Shown: in pieces, positions 1-8,855 of the stretch
Layout of the letters: every line of letters begins with the position of its first letter
Position numbering within the stretch: position 1 is the stretch's first letter
Assembly (NCBI RefSeq): GCF_001573155.1
Contig: NZ_JRWG01000006.1
Location: 1 to 64,000, forward strand
Direction of reading: 5' to 3'
DNA from: Aequorivita aquimaris
GTDB lineage: Bacteria > Bacteroidota > Bacteroidia > Flavobacteriales > Flavobacteriaceae
DNA length: 64,000 nucleotides
Translations under genes and position numbers: made by a program
Notes under the pieces: model-generated
What the model saw: only the letters and a program-made list of their open reading frames with translations
Databases searched by the model: none
Told to the model about the DNA's origin: nothing

Positions 1-1061
1 GCTGTAACGTCCTGAACGGTAACGGTAGAAGTACAGGTAGAAATGTTTCCTGAGTTATCGGTAACTGTCATAACCACGGTGTTTGCACCGGTCATTGAGC
101 AATCAAATGATGAAACATCAAGGCTCATTGAGGCAATGCCGCAGTTGTCGGTAGAACCGTTGTCAACATCTGCAGCGGTAATGGTAGCCATGCCGGTAAC
201 AGGGTCAAGATCTACGGTAATATCCTGGCAAACCGCCACTGGCAGCTCGTTGTCTATTACGGTTACGGTAAAGTCGCAAGTAGAGGTGTTTCCGTCGCTA
301 TCGGTAACCGAAAGGGTTACGGTGGTCACGCCAACAGGGAAGGTACTTCCGCTTGGGTGCGTGGACACGATGTCGCCGGTAATGTTGCCGTCCTCGGTAT
401 CAATGGCAAGGGCCGAATAGTTGGCCACGGCGCCACAGGTGCCGGGAACGTTGTTCGCAGTAATGTCCGATGGACACACAATTACTGGCGGGTCGCCCAC
501 TGTTATCGGATTCATAACAAATGTAATGTCATAACTGTTCAAAGTTCCTGGATCACCACCAGCATCATCACAAATATTAATAGTCCAGTTTCCGTTTACG
601 GTCTGACCTGCAAGCAATGTGTTCAATAAACCAGCTTCAGCTCTATAACCATTTGCAGAAGGTGCGCCACTTGACCAAGTATTCACAGCAGTGGGAGCAT
701 CGTCGCGAATAATCAAGGTGGCGGCAGTATCAAAACCATTGCTACCTCCATTATCTGAGGTTATATCTAGTGTGGAACCACCAGGAGTTAAAAGGGTAAG
801 ATCAATATCACTCGCCCAAGTATGAAGGATATTGAATGCTAATGAAGTAATTTGATATTCACCCGGTGCAGTGCCTATAACTCCCGTTAACGGCACATTG
901 GCCGTAGATACTGTAGGGCCACCAGTACAAGGAAAGCCTCCAGTTCCTGTAGCAGGTATGGGAGTAGGTGTTCCCGAACCTGGATACGTCTGCGCATTAA
1001 CCTGCCAACTAAACGTGGAAAGGATCAATGCCGATAAAATTAAAAATGTAATTTTTCTCAT
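1..1061 (-). CDS. Secreted P-domain-like/HYR-repeat protein (C-terminus outside window)
   Basis: The reading frame stays open from an ATG at 1059-1061 to the window edge, giving 353 residues without a stop. Residues 1-23 are a signal peptide (MRKITFLILSALIL..., cleavage after VNA). Residues about 55-175 resemble the proprotein-convertase P-domain-like fold of secreted flavobacterial proteins (TLLTPGGS..., NGNWTINICDDAGGD). From about 183 an HYR (immunoglobulin-like) repeat follows (VIVCPSDI..., FPVGVTTVT, DSDGNTSTC), then a second related module. By family, such proteins are exported and usually end in a T9SS sorting tail, which here would lie outside the window. It is related in its HYR part to the protein at 17008-18405. 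The function is unknown, probably surface adhesion or matrix. Confidence 0.8.
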   Translation of the reverse strand, partial: MRKITFLILSALILSTFSWQVNAQTYPGSGTPTPIPATGTGGFPCTGGPTVSTANVPLTGVIGTAPGEYQITSLAFNILHTWASDIDLTLLTPGGSTLDITSDNGGSNGFDTAATLIIRDDAPTAVNTWSSGAPSANGYRAEAGLLNTLLAGQTVNGNWTINICDDAGGDPGTLNSYDITFVMNPITVGDPPVIVCPSDITANNVPGTCGAVANYSALAIDTEDGNITGDIVSTHPSGSTFPVGVTTVTLSVTDSDGNTSTCDFTVTVIDNELPVAVCQDITVDLDPVTGMATITAADVDNGSTDNCGIASMSLDVSSFDCSMTGANTVVMTVTDNSGNISTCTSTVTVQDVT

Positions 1062-1196
1062 AAATTGATAATTTAAATTAAAAGTTAAAATGTCGTTAAA
1101 AGTACTCAAATTTGTAATAAGCGCCAAATAATATTAAGACCGAAATTTTCAAATTTGCAATAAACTTTAAAAAGCGTTTATCCCATTTATAAGTGC

Positions 1197-1232
1197 CTGG
1201 AAGCAAGTTTAATATATTAACCCTGCTTCCAG
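1197..1232. repeat. 36-bp imperfect palindrome
   Basis: CTGGAAGCA at 1197-1205 is mirrored by TGCTTCCAG at 1224-1232, and the central TTAATATATTAA (1209-1220) shares the same axis, so 16 of 18 base pairs match. It lies in the 303-bp gap between the glycosylase-like gene and the HYR protein start, about 136 bp upstream of that start. No T-run follows on either strand, so it does not look like an intrinsic terminator. The rest of the gap (1062-1364) is AT-rich and holds nothing else I recognise. Confidence 0.6.
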
Positions 1233-1364
1233 AAAAAATCACAGTTATGTGTTATATAAGAAGAAATACTCAACTACTTGGATAATTTTGTTCTTAGATT
1301 GTTGGGCTTTTTTAAGAATATATCTTTTAATAAATAAAAAATCTATTTAATGCGAACTTCTAGG

Positions 1365-2024
1365 TTAGAAAAATGGGCGATATTGCTCCACTCGAAAATC
1401 TATGGTAGTTTTCTCCGGAAATTTTTCCTTCATCTTTTTATAGGCAGCTAGACTTCCCACAGCTCTGTTTGCCGCTCCCGACGGAGCAATTAAGGAAACA
1501 GTTTTTACATTTCTCCCGCTTTCTGGCAGTTGGAATGTATGGATCTTAGGGACTTTATTTGAAACCAATTTCAATGAAAGATTATATTCCTTTATTTTTC
1601 TTCGGAAAAAATATTCCGGACCGTTTTTGCTATTTCCGCCCGTGAAGAGCAACGTATCAATTTTAGGATTTTGCTGAAGTACAGCAACCAAATTGCGCAG
1701 TTCCACTTCCAACATTCCAATATCTGAAGCATCAATTTTTTCTCTTCTGGCAGAAGCCACCATATCGCAGATTCCGATACCTCTTTTGATTAAAAAATGT
1801 TCGCGTTGCTCAATTGCTTCGGCCGTGGTTTCAAATTTTAGATCCAAGCCGAAAATCTTGTCCAAAATTGGCCACAGCTGTCCATCGCGGCTGCCGTAAC
1901 AAAAATCCACATCACCCTCCTTCAATTCCCCCGTCGTGAAACGAGGTGGCGGTAATGTGCCTACTATCAGTTTGGTGGCATTCTCGGGAATAAATGGCGG
2001 GTATGGGTGGATGTGGTGGAACAA
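1365..2024 (-). CDS. Uracil-DNA glycosylase-fold family protein
   Basis: This 219-residue protein has the layout of the uracil-DNA glycosylase superfamily: an N-terminal loop IVGTLPPPR (residues 20-28) in the place of the water-activating motif, FCYGS near 41-45, GIGICDMV near 82-89, and APSGAANR near residue 180 as the DNA-intercalation loop. Such proteins remove damaged or mismatched uracil in base-excision repair, but this Bacteroidota subgroup has not been characterised as far as I know, so substrate and activity are inferred. It lies 48 bp downstream of yaaA on the same strand and may be cotranscribed with it, which would fit a stress/repair role. No signal peptide is seen, so it is cytoplasmic. 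Confidence 0.72.
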   Translation of the reverse strand: MFHHIHPYPPFIPENATKLIVGTLPPPRFTTGELKEGDVDFCYGSRDGQLWPILDKIFGLDLKFETTAEAIEQREHFLIKRGIGICDMVASARREKIDASDIGMLEVELRNLVAVLQQNPKIDTLLFTGGNSKNGPEYFFRRKIKEYNLSLKLVSNKVPKIHTFQLPESGRNVKTVSLIAPSGAANRAVGSLAAYKKMKEKFPEKTTIDFRVEQYRPFF

Positions 2025-2072
2025 ATTTTAGATATCTAGATTATTAGATTTCTGGTCAATTAGATTTTGGAT

Positions 2073-2834
2073 TTATCGAATAAAAACAGGCTCATTCTCC
2101 TTTTCAGTATATTCTTCACTGAAACCATAACCATCATAATCAAACGCCTTCAAGTCATCCAAGGTTTGTACGCTTTTATCAATGGCGAAACGGGCCATAC
2201 TGCCGCGCGCTTTTTTGGCGAAGAACGAAATTATTTTTAGCTCGCCATTTTTGAAATCCTTAAAAACTGGCGAAATAACGGGCACTTTCAATTTCTTTTC
2301 GTCAATAGCATTGAAATATTCCACGCTGGCGAGGTTGAGGAAAAGTTCACCGTCTTCCAATTCATCATTCAACGTTTCGGTAAGTGTTTTTTTCCAAAAG
2401 GAGTGCAGGTCCTTTTTTCGGTTTACAGGCAGTTTGGTGCCCATCTCCAAACGGTAAGGCTGAATTAAATCCAGCGGACGCAACATTCCGTACATTCCCG
2501 AAAGGATCCGCAGGGAATCCTGCAACAGATCAATCTTTTCCGAAGGAATGGTATAGGCGTCCAAACCTGCGTAAACATCACCGGCAAAAGCATAGACCGC
2601 GGGGCGGGCGTTTTGTTTTGTGAAAGGCGTTTGGAATTCTTTGTAGCGTTGGTAATTGAGTTCGGCCAATTTATCGCTAATGTCCATCAATTTGCCGATG
2701 GCCTTTTTGCTTTTGCGCTCCAACTTGTTATTTATCATTTCAGCTTCTTCCAAAAACTTGGGCTGGGTGGCGCGGGCAGTGGGAAGTTTTGATTCAAAAT
2801 CCAGCGTTTTTGCTGGGGAGATAACTATTTTCAT
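2073..2834 (-). CDS. yaaA: Peroxide stress protein YaaA (DUF328)
   Basis: The 253-residue product begins [13 protein letters not shown], the hallmark of the YaaA/UPF0246 family, and has the normal full length of about 250. Other conserved stretches are [13 protein letters not shown] and [14 protein letters not shown] in the middle and [13 protein letters not shown] near the end, a helix-hairpin-helix-like DNA-binding part. In E. coli YaaA is induced by hydrogen peroxide and lowers intracellular free iron, protecting DNA from Fenton damage. The next gene downstream encodes a glycosylase-fold protein, which suggests an oxidative-damage pair. No regulator site was identified upstream. Confidence 0.93.
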   Translation of the reverse strand: MKIVISPAKTLDFESKLPTARATQPKFLEEAEMINNKLERKSKKAIGKLMDISDKLAELNYQRYKEFQTPFTKQNARPAVYAFAGDVYAGLDAYTIPSEKIDLLQDSLRILSGMYGMLRPLDLIQPYRLEMGTKLPVNRKKDLHSFWKKTLTETLNDELEDGELFLNLASVEYFNAIDEKKLKVPVISPVFKDFKNGELKIISFFAKKARGSMARFAIDKSVQTLDDLKAFDYDGYGFSEEYTEKENEPVFIR

Positions 2835-2894
2835 TAAATTCTTCTTTGCTTCAAAAATAAAGAAAACAATTTTGAATTCTGAATTAAAAAAGAT

Positions 2895-3434
2895 TTACTC
2901 AATTCGCCTGCCCTGTGTTGTAAAACTCAATCCCTGCGAGCCGCGAAGCGAAGTCATGATTGCCTCAAAGAGCGGCTCGGGAGTTGTTGCTTTTGTAGTC
3001 CATTTAAAAATAAAATTCGCGCCACTACCTCCGTGCTCATCGGTTTCGTCTATAACTATTTCAACGGTTTCCAAAGGTTTTAGATAAATTGGTTTTTTGA
3101 AATAATTACGAATCAATTGCCCTTGGGTACCGTAATAATCAGCTTTTGAAATATAGATTGTATCGGTTTGGCTCACATTGCGCAAACTTACCATTGCCGT
3201 AAGGTTGTGTGATTTTTCCAATGAAAAACTATAAATGTGTGAATAGATGCTCAAATATGTAGTTCCTTTTTGCAGTGAATCACTTTTTTGGCCCGCAATT
3301 TCACCGTCAATGTAATGATCTTCCCAGTGGTTGGGATGGTAAGAGCTTATCTCCTTCTCTTCTTCACAAGAGAAAAATATTCCAAAAAAGAAAAGCACGA
3401 TTATTATTTGAGTTATTTTAAATAGTTTTTTCAT
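2895..3434 (-). CDS. DUF3124 domain lipoprotein
   Basis: This 179-residue protein starts with a lipoprotein signal (hydrophobic stretch, FFSC with Cys23). The mature part matches the DUF3124 pattern: YLSIYSHIYS, a beta-rich VSLRNVSQTDTIYISKADYY, a proline-rich turn and a glycine motif GGSGANFIFKW. DUF3124 proteins are periplasmic or outer-membrane-anchored and of unknown function. Its start lies 21 bp after the end of the esterase gene on the same strand, so the two may form one transcript. Confidence 0.78.
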   Translation of the reverse strand: MKKLFKITQIIIVLFFFGIFFSCEEEKEISSYHPNHWEDHYIDGEIAGQKSDSLQKGTTYLSIYSHIYSFSLEKSHNLTAMVSLRNVSQTDTIYISKADYYGTQGQLIRNYFKKPIYLKPLETVEIVIDETDEHGGSGANFIFKWTTKATTPEPLFEAIMTSLRGSQGLSFTTQGRRIE

Positions 3435-3455
3435 TGTTCTTTATTCTCAATAAAG

Positions 3456-4697
3456 CTACGGTTTTTTATCGATTTCGGCTTTCGTTTCAAGCAATTCGTT
3501 GATCTGCCATTGCCTTGCTTGCTGTTGGTTTGCCAAATTTATAGCCTTGTTAATGGTCTCGTTTGCTTCGGCGGCATTGCCATTTGCCATTTTAATCTTT
3601 GCCAAAACATTATAGCTGTCAAAATTGTTTGGGTTTATAGTCAAGGCTTCGTTCAGTAAATTTTCCGCCTCTTCATATTTTTTATCGGCAAGGATTTTTC
3701 CAGCCCTATACGTATTAAAGAGAACGAGGGCATTTGGATTCAATTCCTTCAACACAGCTTGCACTTTTGCACGTTCCTTTTCATTCTTTTGAAGCATATA
3801 ATGTGTATTTCCCACAATGGTATATGGAATGTTGAAAATGCTGCCGTATTGTTTCTTCACTTCGGAATAATGGTTTTTTAAAGCTTCCGCAGAACCAAAA
3901 TATTCTTCCTTTACATACCAATTTTTAAAAATATCGCCCAGTGCCCATTTATAGGTGGGAAGCCCAACGGAATTATGGATTTCATTGGGAAACTCTTGAA
4001 AATGTATGTTTTTGTCCATCATATTTTTAGGAATCTTTTTGATGAATTCATTCACGCCCATCCCTTGTTCATTGGCGAGTGAAATGTACACACTAGCCGA
4101 AGTGCTTCCGGTTTTTCCCCAAGTGTTTTCCATTACATTCTCCATGGTATTTTTGCCCCACCAAAGCGCGGGACTAATGGCGATATAATCATTGAAAAGA
4201 TCGGGATGGTTTATAGCCGTATTGATAACAAAAATCCCGCCCACGGAATGGCCGCCAAGAATTTTATAATCGGCTGCTTTATAGTTTTTGTTTACATACG
4301 GAATCAATTCCTTTTCAATAAAACGTGCCATTTCCTCAGCATTGCCGCTATCTCCCATACCCTCTATTTTCGGCTTGCAGTTTTTGCGGTATTCGGCGGT
4401 TCCTTTTCCTGAAATTGCCACTAATATCATTTCTGGGATAACTTCACTTATTCCGCCCTGCAATTCCAAAAAACCGGCTACATATTGAAAATTGTAATCG
4501 CCGTCCAAAATATAGAGCACGGGATATTTTTGGTTAACCGCAATATTATAGGAAGGAGGAAAATATACAGAAAACTCTCTGTCTTGCTGAAGTATTTCAG
4601 AATAAACCTTATCGCGTTTGCCGATTGAAATTTCCTGCGAAAAACCGTTCTGTAAAACAAAAAATAGAAGAAAATAAATTAGTAGCCGTTTACCCAT
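3456..4697 (-). CDS. Secreted esterase-like alpha/beta hydrolase with C-terminal TPR region
   Basis: A signal peptide (residues 1-20) precedes an esterase-D/enterochelin-esterase-like hydrolase domain. YPVLYILDGD near 58-67 is typical of the fold, the nucleophile elbow is GGHSVGG (Ser151), and the catalytic His is probably His241 in NEIHNSVG. After about residue 270 come helical tetratricopeptide-like repeats (ALTINPNNFDSYNVLAKIKM, AAEANETINKAINLA). The hydrolase plus TPR layout is common in Bacteroidota and is annotated as an esterase with unknown substrate; siderophore or peptide esters are possible. It is exported to the periplasm. Confidence 0.82.
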   Translation of the reverse strand: MGKRLLIYFLLFFVLQNGFSQEISIGKRDKVYSEILQQDREFSVYFPPSYNIAVNQKYPVLYILDGDYNFQYVAGFLELQGGISEVIPEMILVAISGKGTAEYRKNCKPKIEGMGDSGNAEEMARFIEKELIPYVNKNYKAADYKILGGHSVGGIFVINTAINHPDLFNDYIAISPALWWGKNTMENVMENTWGKTGSTSASVYISLANEQGMGVNEFIKKIPKNMMDKNIHFQEFPNEIHNSVGLPTYKWALGDIFKNWYVKEEYFGSAEALKNHYSEVKKQYGSIFNIPYTIVGNTHYMLQKNEKERAKVQAVLKELNPNALVLFNTYRAGKILADKKYEEAENLLNEALTINPNNFDSYNVLAKIKMANGNAAEANETINKAINLANQQQARQWQINELLETKAEIDKKP

Positions 4698-4826
4698 ACT
4701 TAAATTTTTAACTGATTGTTTTTAAACATTCTCAAAGTTAACTGAAAAAAATTCTTTGCTTAAAATATTTTAATTGCTTTTGCTTTAGATTTTGTAGCTT
4801 CACTTTTTATAATTCGAAATAATAAA

Positions 4827-5684
4827 GTGTCAAAAACAGTATATTTCCCAAGCTACACGAAAGTAAGCGAAACGCCGGTTACAATCTTTGAAAAACTGCA
4901 CCCGGAAGTTTTTGACCCGCCTTTTTTTAATGATGCGGTTTCTATGTTTCGCGCAAAAGATTCCCTTCGGAAAGAACTCGATTTGACTGCGGAAACCATT
5001 TCACAAAATAGAGGGTTATTACCGCTAAAAGGGTTTGTTTTTCATACTTCCCATTGCGGCTCAACGCTGCTTGCAAATATGTTTAGGGCAGCAAAAAAGA
5101 CAAGAGTTGTTTCCGAAACGGAGGCCATAAACGGATTGTTGCTATCCGCAGTATTTTACAATTTGGAAGAAAAAATACTTTTAAAAAGTTTAAAAACTAT
5201 AGTTGAAAGCTATTTACAGCCGCTGGGCGAAGCCGAACAAGTTGTTTTCAAACTTACATCGTGGAATGTATTCTTTATCGAGCTTTTCCAAAAAGCATAT
5301 CCCGAAGTTCCTTGGATTTTTATAGATAGAAAAACGGAGGAAGTGGTTGCAAGCCTTTTAAAATCGGGCCGTGGGTTTGTGGAATGGTTTTTTCATCCCA
5401 CCAATTTGCTCCAAAATTATTGTTTGGGCGAAGAAAAGCAGTTTGAATTATTGGAAAATTATCTATTCGCAATGGTTGAAGCACATAAAAACACTGCAAA
5501 AAAATTTCGGCTCGGAAATAATTTATTTTTGGAATACCCTTCGTTTCCAAATAAATTCGAAAGCGAAATTCTGCCACATTTCAATTTAAATTATTCTGAA
5601 AAAGAATTGGAGAACGCTGAGGAAGCTAGAAAATACGATGCAAAAAGTATTTACAAAACCCCTTATTCAAATTTAGGCAGCTGA
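4827..5684 (+). CDS. Sulfotransferase-like P-loop protein
   Basis: The 285-residue frame opens with GTG at 4827; no ATG lies nearby in frame. HTSHCGSTLLANM at 73-85 is a P-loop of the PAPS-dependent sulfotransferase type, followed by a switch-like VFKLTSWN and IFIDRKTEEVVASLLKSGR, which resembles the 3'-phosphate-binding RxP region. The family transfers sulfuryl groups, but many bacterial members have unknown substrates and some are only P-loop look-alikes. It is a single gene on the plus strand between two minus-strand genes, and its last 12 bp overlap the 3' end of the antiporter gene. It is predicted to be soluble. Confidence 0.62.
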   Translation: MSKTVYFPSYTKVSETPVTIFEKLHPEVFDPPFFNDAVSMFRAKDSLRKELDLTAETISQNRGLLPLKGFVFHTSHCGSTLLANMFRAAKKTRVVSETEAINGLLLSAVFYNLEEKILLKSLKTIVESYLQPLGEAEQVVFKLTSWNVFFIELFQKAYPEVPWIFIDRKTEEVVASLLKSGRGFVEWFFHPTNLLQNYCLGEEKQFELLENYLFAMVEAHKNTAKKFRLGNNLFLEYPSFPNKFESEILPHFNLNYSEKELENAEEARKYDAKSIYKTPYSNLGS

Positions 5685-7151
5685 AAACTCTTGGATATTC
5701 AATGCCTTAAACACTTTTTTGATTCCCTTTTTTGTTTCGGAAAGTACGATGAGCACATCATCTGCATTAATGACGGTGTTTCCGTTGGGCGTAATATATT
5801 TGTCATCCCTTTTTATCATTGCGATAATTGCGGTTTTGGGGAATTCAATATCCACAATTTTTTTGCCGACTATCTTGTTCCCCTTTGCAATACCAATTTC
5901 CCGCATTTCAGTTTTTGGATGTTCCTCCAGAAATTTTTCAGAGGGAGATATTTTTTTCTCTTCACTTGGAATACTCACCCTTAACCATTTCGCGACTACC
6001 GAAAGCGTAGTTCCCTGAATTAAAATGGAGGTTAGCGAAATAAAAAATACAATATTAAAAATCATATTCGCTTTATCGATTCCAGCCAATAATGGGTAGG
6101 TTGCAAACACAATCGGCACTGCCCCGCGTAAACCCACCCATGAAATATAGAAACGCCTTCGTAATTTCATTTTAAAGGGAATCAAACTCATAAAAACCGC
6201 TACGGGACGAGCCACAAAAATCAAAAACAAGGATATTAAAAGTCCAATCCCAATCACGGGAACAATCTGCGATGGAAATACCAAAAGGCCCAACGTCAAG
6301 AAAAGTACAATCTGCATCAACCACGCCAAACCATCATACATTTTAAGGATGGTCTTTTTGTGAATTAAGTACTGATTCCCCAAAAAGACCGCACAAATAT
6401 AAATGGCTAAAAAGCCGTTACCGCCCACAAAATCGGTTACGGAAAAGGTTATAAACATTAAGGCAATGACGAGCACAGGGTATAAACCCTCAAAATCCAA
6501 GTTGATTTTATTGATAATAATCTTGCTCAACTTTCCAAAGCCAAACCCAGCTATGGTTCCTATAATCATTTGTTGAAAAAACAGTGGAATCATAGACACC
6601 AATCCTTTATCCTGATTGATTACCAAACCTAAAAAAGCGATTGTAAGCACATAGGCCATAGGGTCGTTACTTCCGCTTTCCATTTCCAGGGTGGGACGCA
6701 AATTGGTTCGAAGCGCAAGATTTTTGGAACGTAAAATTGAAAACACCGCAGCAGCATCTGTTGACGACACTATACTTCCCAAAAGCAAACTTTCATAAAT
6801 GGTAAAATCGGTAACGTAATACACAAAGGTTCCCAAGCCAACAGCGGTAAGCAAAACCCCCAAAGTTGAAAGTGCAAAACCTTCTTTCATTATTGGTTTT
6901 ACAGCTTTCCAATCGGTGTCCAGTCCCCCTGAAAAAAGAATAAAGTTCAATGAAATTATACCAACTAGCTGCGCGATTTGCGGATTGTCAAAACTGATGC
7001 CACCTATGCCATCTTCACCGGCAAGCATCCCTATTCCCAAGAAAAGTACTAAGGTGGGTACGCCAAATTTATAAGAAGTTTTACCCGCTATTATACTTAT
7101 AAAGAGCAGTAACGACCCAACAAGCAAAATGTTTTCAATGGTTAAATCCAA
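5673..7151 (-). CDS. nhaP2: Potassium/proton antiporter, CPA1 family, with RCK-C domain
   Basis: The 492-residue product has about 12 hydrophobic segments over residues 1-390, containing LFSGGLDTDW and SSTDAAAVFSIL, the ion-binding region of CPA1 exchangers, then GLRGAVPIVFATYP. A cytosolic RCK-C (TrkA-C) domain follows at about 410-485 (IAKGNKIVGKKIVDIEFP..., VLIVLSE), which in this family senses ligand or nucleotide. The best match is NhaP2/CvrA, which exports K+ or Na+ against protons at the inner membrane. It is monocistronic and meets the sulfotransferase-like gene tail to tail with a 12-bp overlap. Confidence 0.9.
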   Translation of the reverse strand: MDLTIENILLVGSLLLFISIIAGKTSYKFGVPTLVLFLGIGMLAGEDGIGGISFDNPQIAQLVGIISLNFILFSGGLDTDWKAVKPIMKEGFALSTLGVLLTAVGLGTFVYYVTDFTIYESLLLGSIVSSTDAAAVFSILRSKNLALRTNLRPTLEMESGSNDPMAYVLTIAFLGLVINQDKGLVSMIPLFFQQMIIGTIAGFGFGKLSKIIINKINLDFEGLYPVLVIALMFITFSVTDFVGGNGFLAIYICAVFLGNQYLIHKKTILKMYDGLAWLMQIVLFLTLGLLVFPSQIVPVIGIGLLISLFLIFVARPVAVFMSLIPFKMKLRRRFYISWVGLRGAVPIVFATYPLLAGIDKANMIFNIVFFISLTSILIQGTTLSVVAKWLRVSIPSEEKKISPSEKFLEEHPKTEMREIGIAKGNKIVGKKIVDIEFPKTAIIAMIKRDDKYITPNGNTVINADDVLIVLSETKKGIKKVFKALNIQEFSAA

Positions 7152-7295
7152 TAACTTTTAGTTTAAGGTTTCATATTTCAGCAAAATACGAATTTAAACT
7201 TTCAAAAAATTATTGGATTCTATTTTTAAGGCATAAAAAAACATCTCTCCGGAATGGTACCGACATATTCACAAATAAACTTAATTTTGCAGGCA

Positions 7296-8093
7296 ATGGC
7301 AACCGACAAAATAGAGCTCCGCACCGTAAACGTTACACGTTACATAACTCCTTTGCGTGAAGGCGGTTCGCTACCTGCCTTGGCCGAAGCGGATGACGAT
7401 TTTAAATATGTTTTGAAGTTTCGCGGCGCGGGACACGGCGTGAAAGCGCTGATAGCAGAACTTTTGGGTGGTGAAATTGCGCGAACTTTAGGCTTAAAAA
7501 TTCCCGAAATTGTTTTCGCAAACTTAGACGAAGCTTTTGGCAGAAGTGAAGGCGACGAGGAAATACAGGATCTATTAAAAGGCAGCCGCGGACTAAACTT
7601 GGCCTTGCATTTTCTTTCGGGAGCTTTAACATTTGACCCCGTAGTAACACAGGTTGATGAAACTTTGGCTTCCAAAATTGTATGGTTGGATGCTTTTATA
7701 ACAAACATAGATCGCACAGTTAAAAATACCAATATGCTCATTTGGCATAAGGAACTTTGGCTGATAGATCACGGCGCCACTTTTTATTTTCACCATTCAT
7801 GGGGCGATTGGCAAAAAGCGGCTGTTACGCCATTTCCTTATATTAAAGATCACGTGCTTTTGCCACAAGCTGCTTTGATTGAAGAAATTAATGAAGAAAT
7901 GATTGGGCTTTTGCCAGATAAAAAAATGCGGGAAATAACTGATCTTATTCCTGCAGATTGGCTGGATTGGGAAGGTTTTGATTTGTCTTCGGAAGAAATC
8001 AGGGAAGTATATTACCAGTTTTTGGTAACTAGAAGAAACAATGCAAACAACTTTGTAAAACAAATTCAGGATGCCCGGGAAACACTTGTATGA
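7296..8093 (+). CDS. HipA-like kinase family protein
   Basis: I start at ATG 7296 (MATDKIELRTVNVTRY); an in-frame ATG at 7254 would add 14 atypical residues. The 265-residue protein resembles the HipA_2 family: KYVLKFRGAGHG as the nucleotide-binding strand, a helix with GGEIARTLGL, a catalytic loop NIDRTVKNTN that keeps Asp and Asn, and a metal-binding IDHG that replaces DFG. HipA toxins phosphorylate glutamyl-tRNA synthetase, but the target of this branch is unknown. The DUF3037 gene begins inside its 3' end with a 23-bp overlap, which implies translational coupling. No HipB-like antitoxin is present. Confidence 0.8.
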   Translation: MATDKIELRTVNVTRYITPLREGGSLPALAEADDDFKYVLKFRGAGHGVKALIAELLGGEIARTLGLKIPEIVFANLDEAFGRSEGDEEIQDLLKGSRGLNLALHFLSGALTFDPVVTQVDETLASKIVWLDAFITNIDRTVKNTNMLIWHKELWLIDHGATFYFHHSWGDWQKAAVTPFPYIKDHVLLPQAALIEEINEEMIGLLPDKKMREITDLIPADWLDWEGFDLSSEEIREVYYQFLVTRRNNANNFVKQIQDARETLV

Positions 8094-8454
8094 ATATGCG
8101 GTAATACGTTTGGTGCCCCGTGTGGAACGCGAGGAGTTCCTAAATGTTGGGATAATTCTTTTCTGCAAAGGAGCCAACTATTTGAATTGTAAACACCAAA
8201 TTGACACCGAAAAGCTAAAACTCTTTTCCTGCGAATTGGAGGTTGAAGAGATTGAAAACAATTTAAAAGCTTTTGAAAAAATATGTTCCGGCTCCAAAGA
8301 CGGAGGCCCAGTAGCGCAATGGGAAAAACCCGACAGATTCCGTTGGCTTACCGCGCAGCGCAGTTCTTCACTACAAACTTCACGTCCGCACAACGGTTTT
8401 AGTGATGATTTGGATGCTACTTTGGAACGTCTTTTTGGAGAATTGGTGCTATAA
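8071..8454 (+). CDS. DUF3037 protein, partner of the HipA-like kinase
   Basis: The 127-residue protein has the DUF3037 signature: YEYAVIRLVPRVEREEFLNV, then GIILFC, and a C-terminal helix (DDLDATLERLFGELV). No catalytic motif is obvious and its function is unknown. DUF3037 genes commonly sit directly behind HipA_2-type kinase genes, as here with a 23-bp overlap, so the two products probably act together as substrate, regulator or antitoxin. It ends with a 6-bp convergent overlap with the PH-domain gene. Confidence 0.8.
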   Translation: MPGKHLYEYAVIRLVPRVEREEFLNVGIILFCKGANYLNCKHQIDTEKLKLFSCELEVEEIENNLKAFEKICSGSKDGGPVAQWEKPDRFRWLTAQRSSSLQTSRPHNGFSDDLDATLERLFGELVL

Positions 8455-8826
8455 AACCTTTGCAGCCAAATATTTCTGCACTTCGTAAATATCTATGCTC
8501 TTGTTGAACTTTTTACTCACCGTTGGCAAGTCTTCGCTGCTTATCCAAATCTTCAGTTCGGCGTCCAGATCAAAAGTACCGGCAGTTTCCAAAGAAAATC
8601 TCGAAATATGTTTGTAGGGAAGGCATTTGTATTCAGCTTTGCTCCCCGTTAAGCCTTGGACATCTATCAAAATTAACCGTTTATTGGTAAACATAAACAC
8701 ATCGCGAAAAAGTTTGAAACCAAGTTCTACAACTTCACCATCAATTAAAAGACGTCCGTATTTTTCGTTTAGTTTTTCTGAGGAAACTTCGCTTGCATTT
8801 CCCAATATTTTATTGAATAGACTCAT
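8449..8826 (-). CDS. Bacterial PH-domain protein (bPH_1 type)
   Basis: The 125-residue protein is a single pleckstrin-homology-like domain of the bPH_1 (DUF1696) family: GRLLIDGEVVELGFKLFRD, FMFTNKRLILIDVQG, KYKCLPY-like strand YKCLPYKHISRFS, and ISSEDLPTVSKKF leading to a C-terminal helix. It has no signal peptide or membrane segment, so it is cytosolic. The family is of unknown function, with a few members tied to envelope or stress conditions. It runs alone, tail to tail with the DUF3037 gene. Confidence 0.85.
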   Translation of the reverse strand: MSLFNKILGNASEVSSEKLNEKYGRLLIDGEVVELGFKLFRDVFMFTNKRLILIDVQGLTGSKAEYKCLPYKHISRFSLETAGTFDLDAELKIWISSEDLPTVSKKFNKSIDIYEVQKYLAAKVL

Positions 8827-8855
8827 TTTAGATTTTTAGATTGTTGAAATCAATA

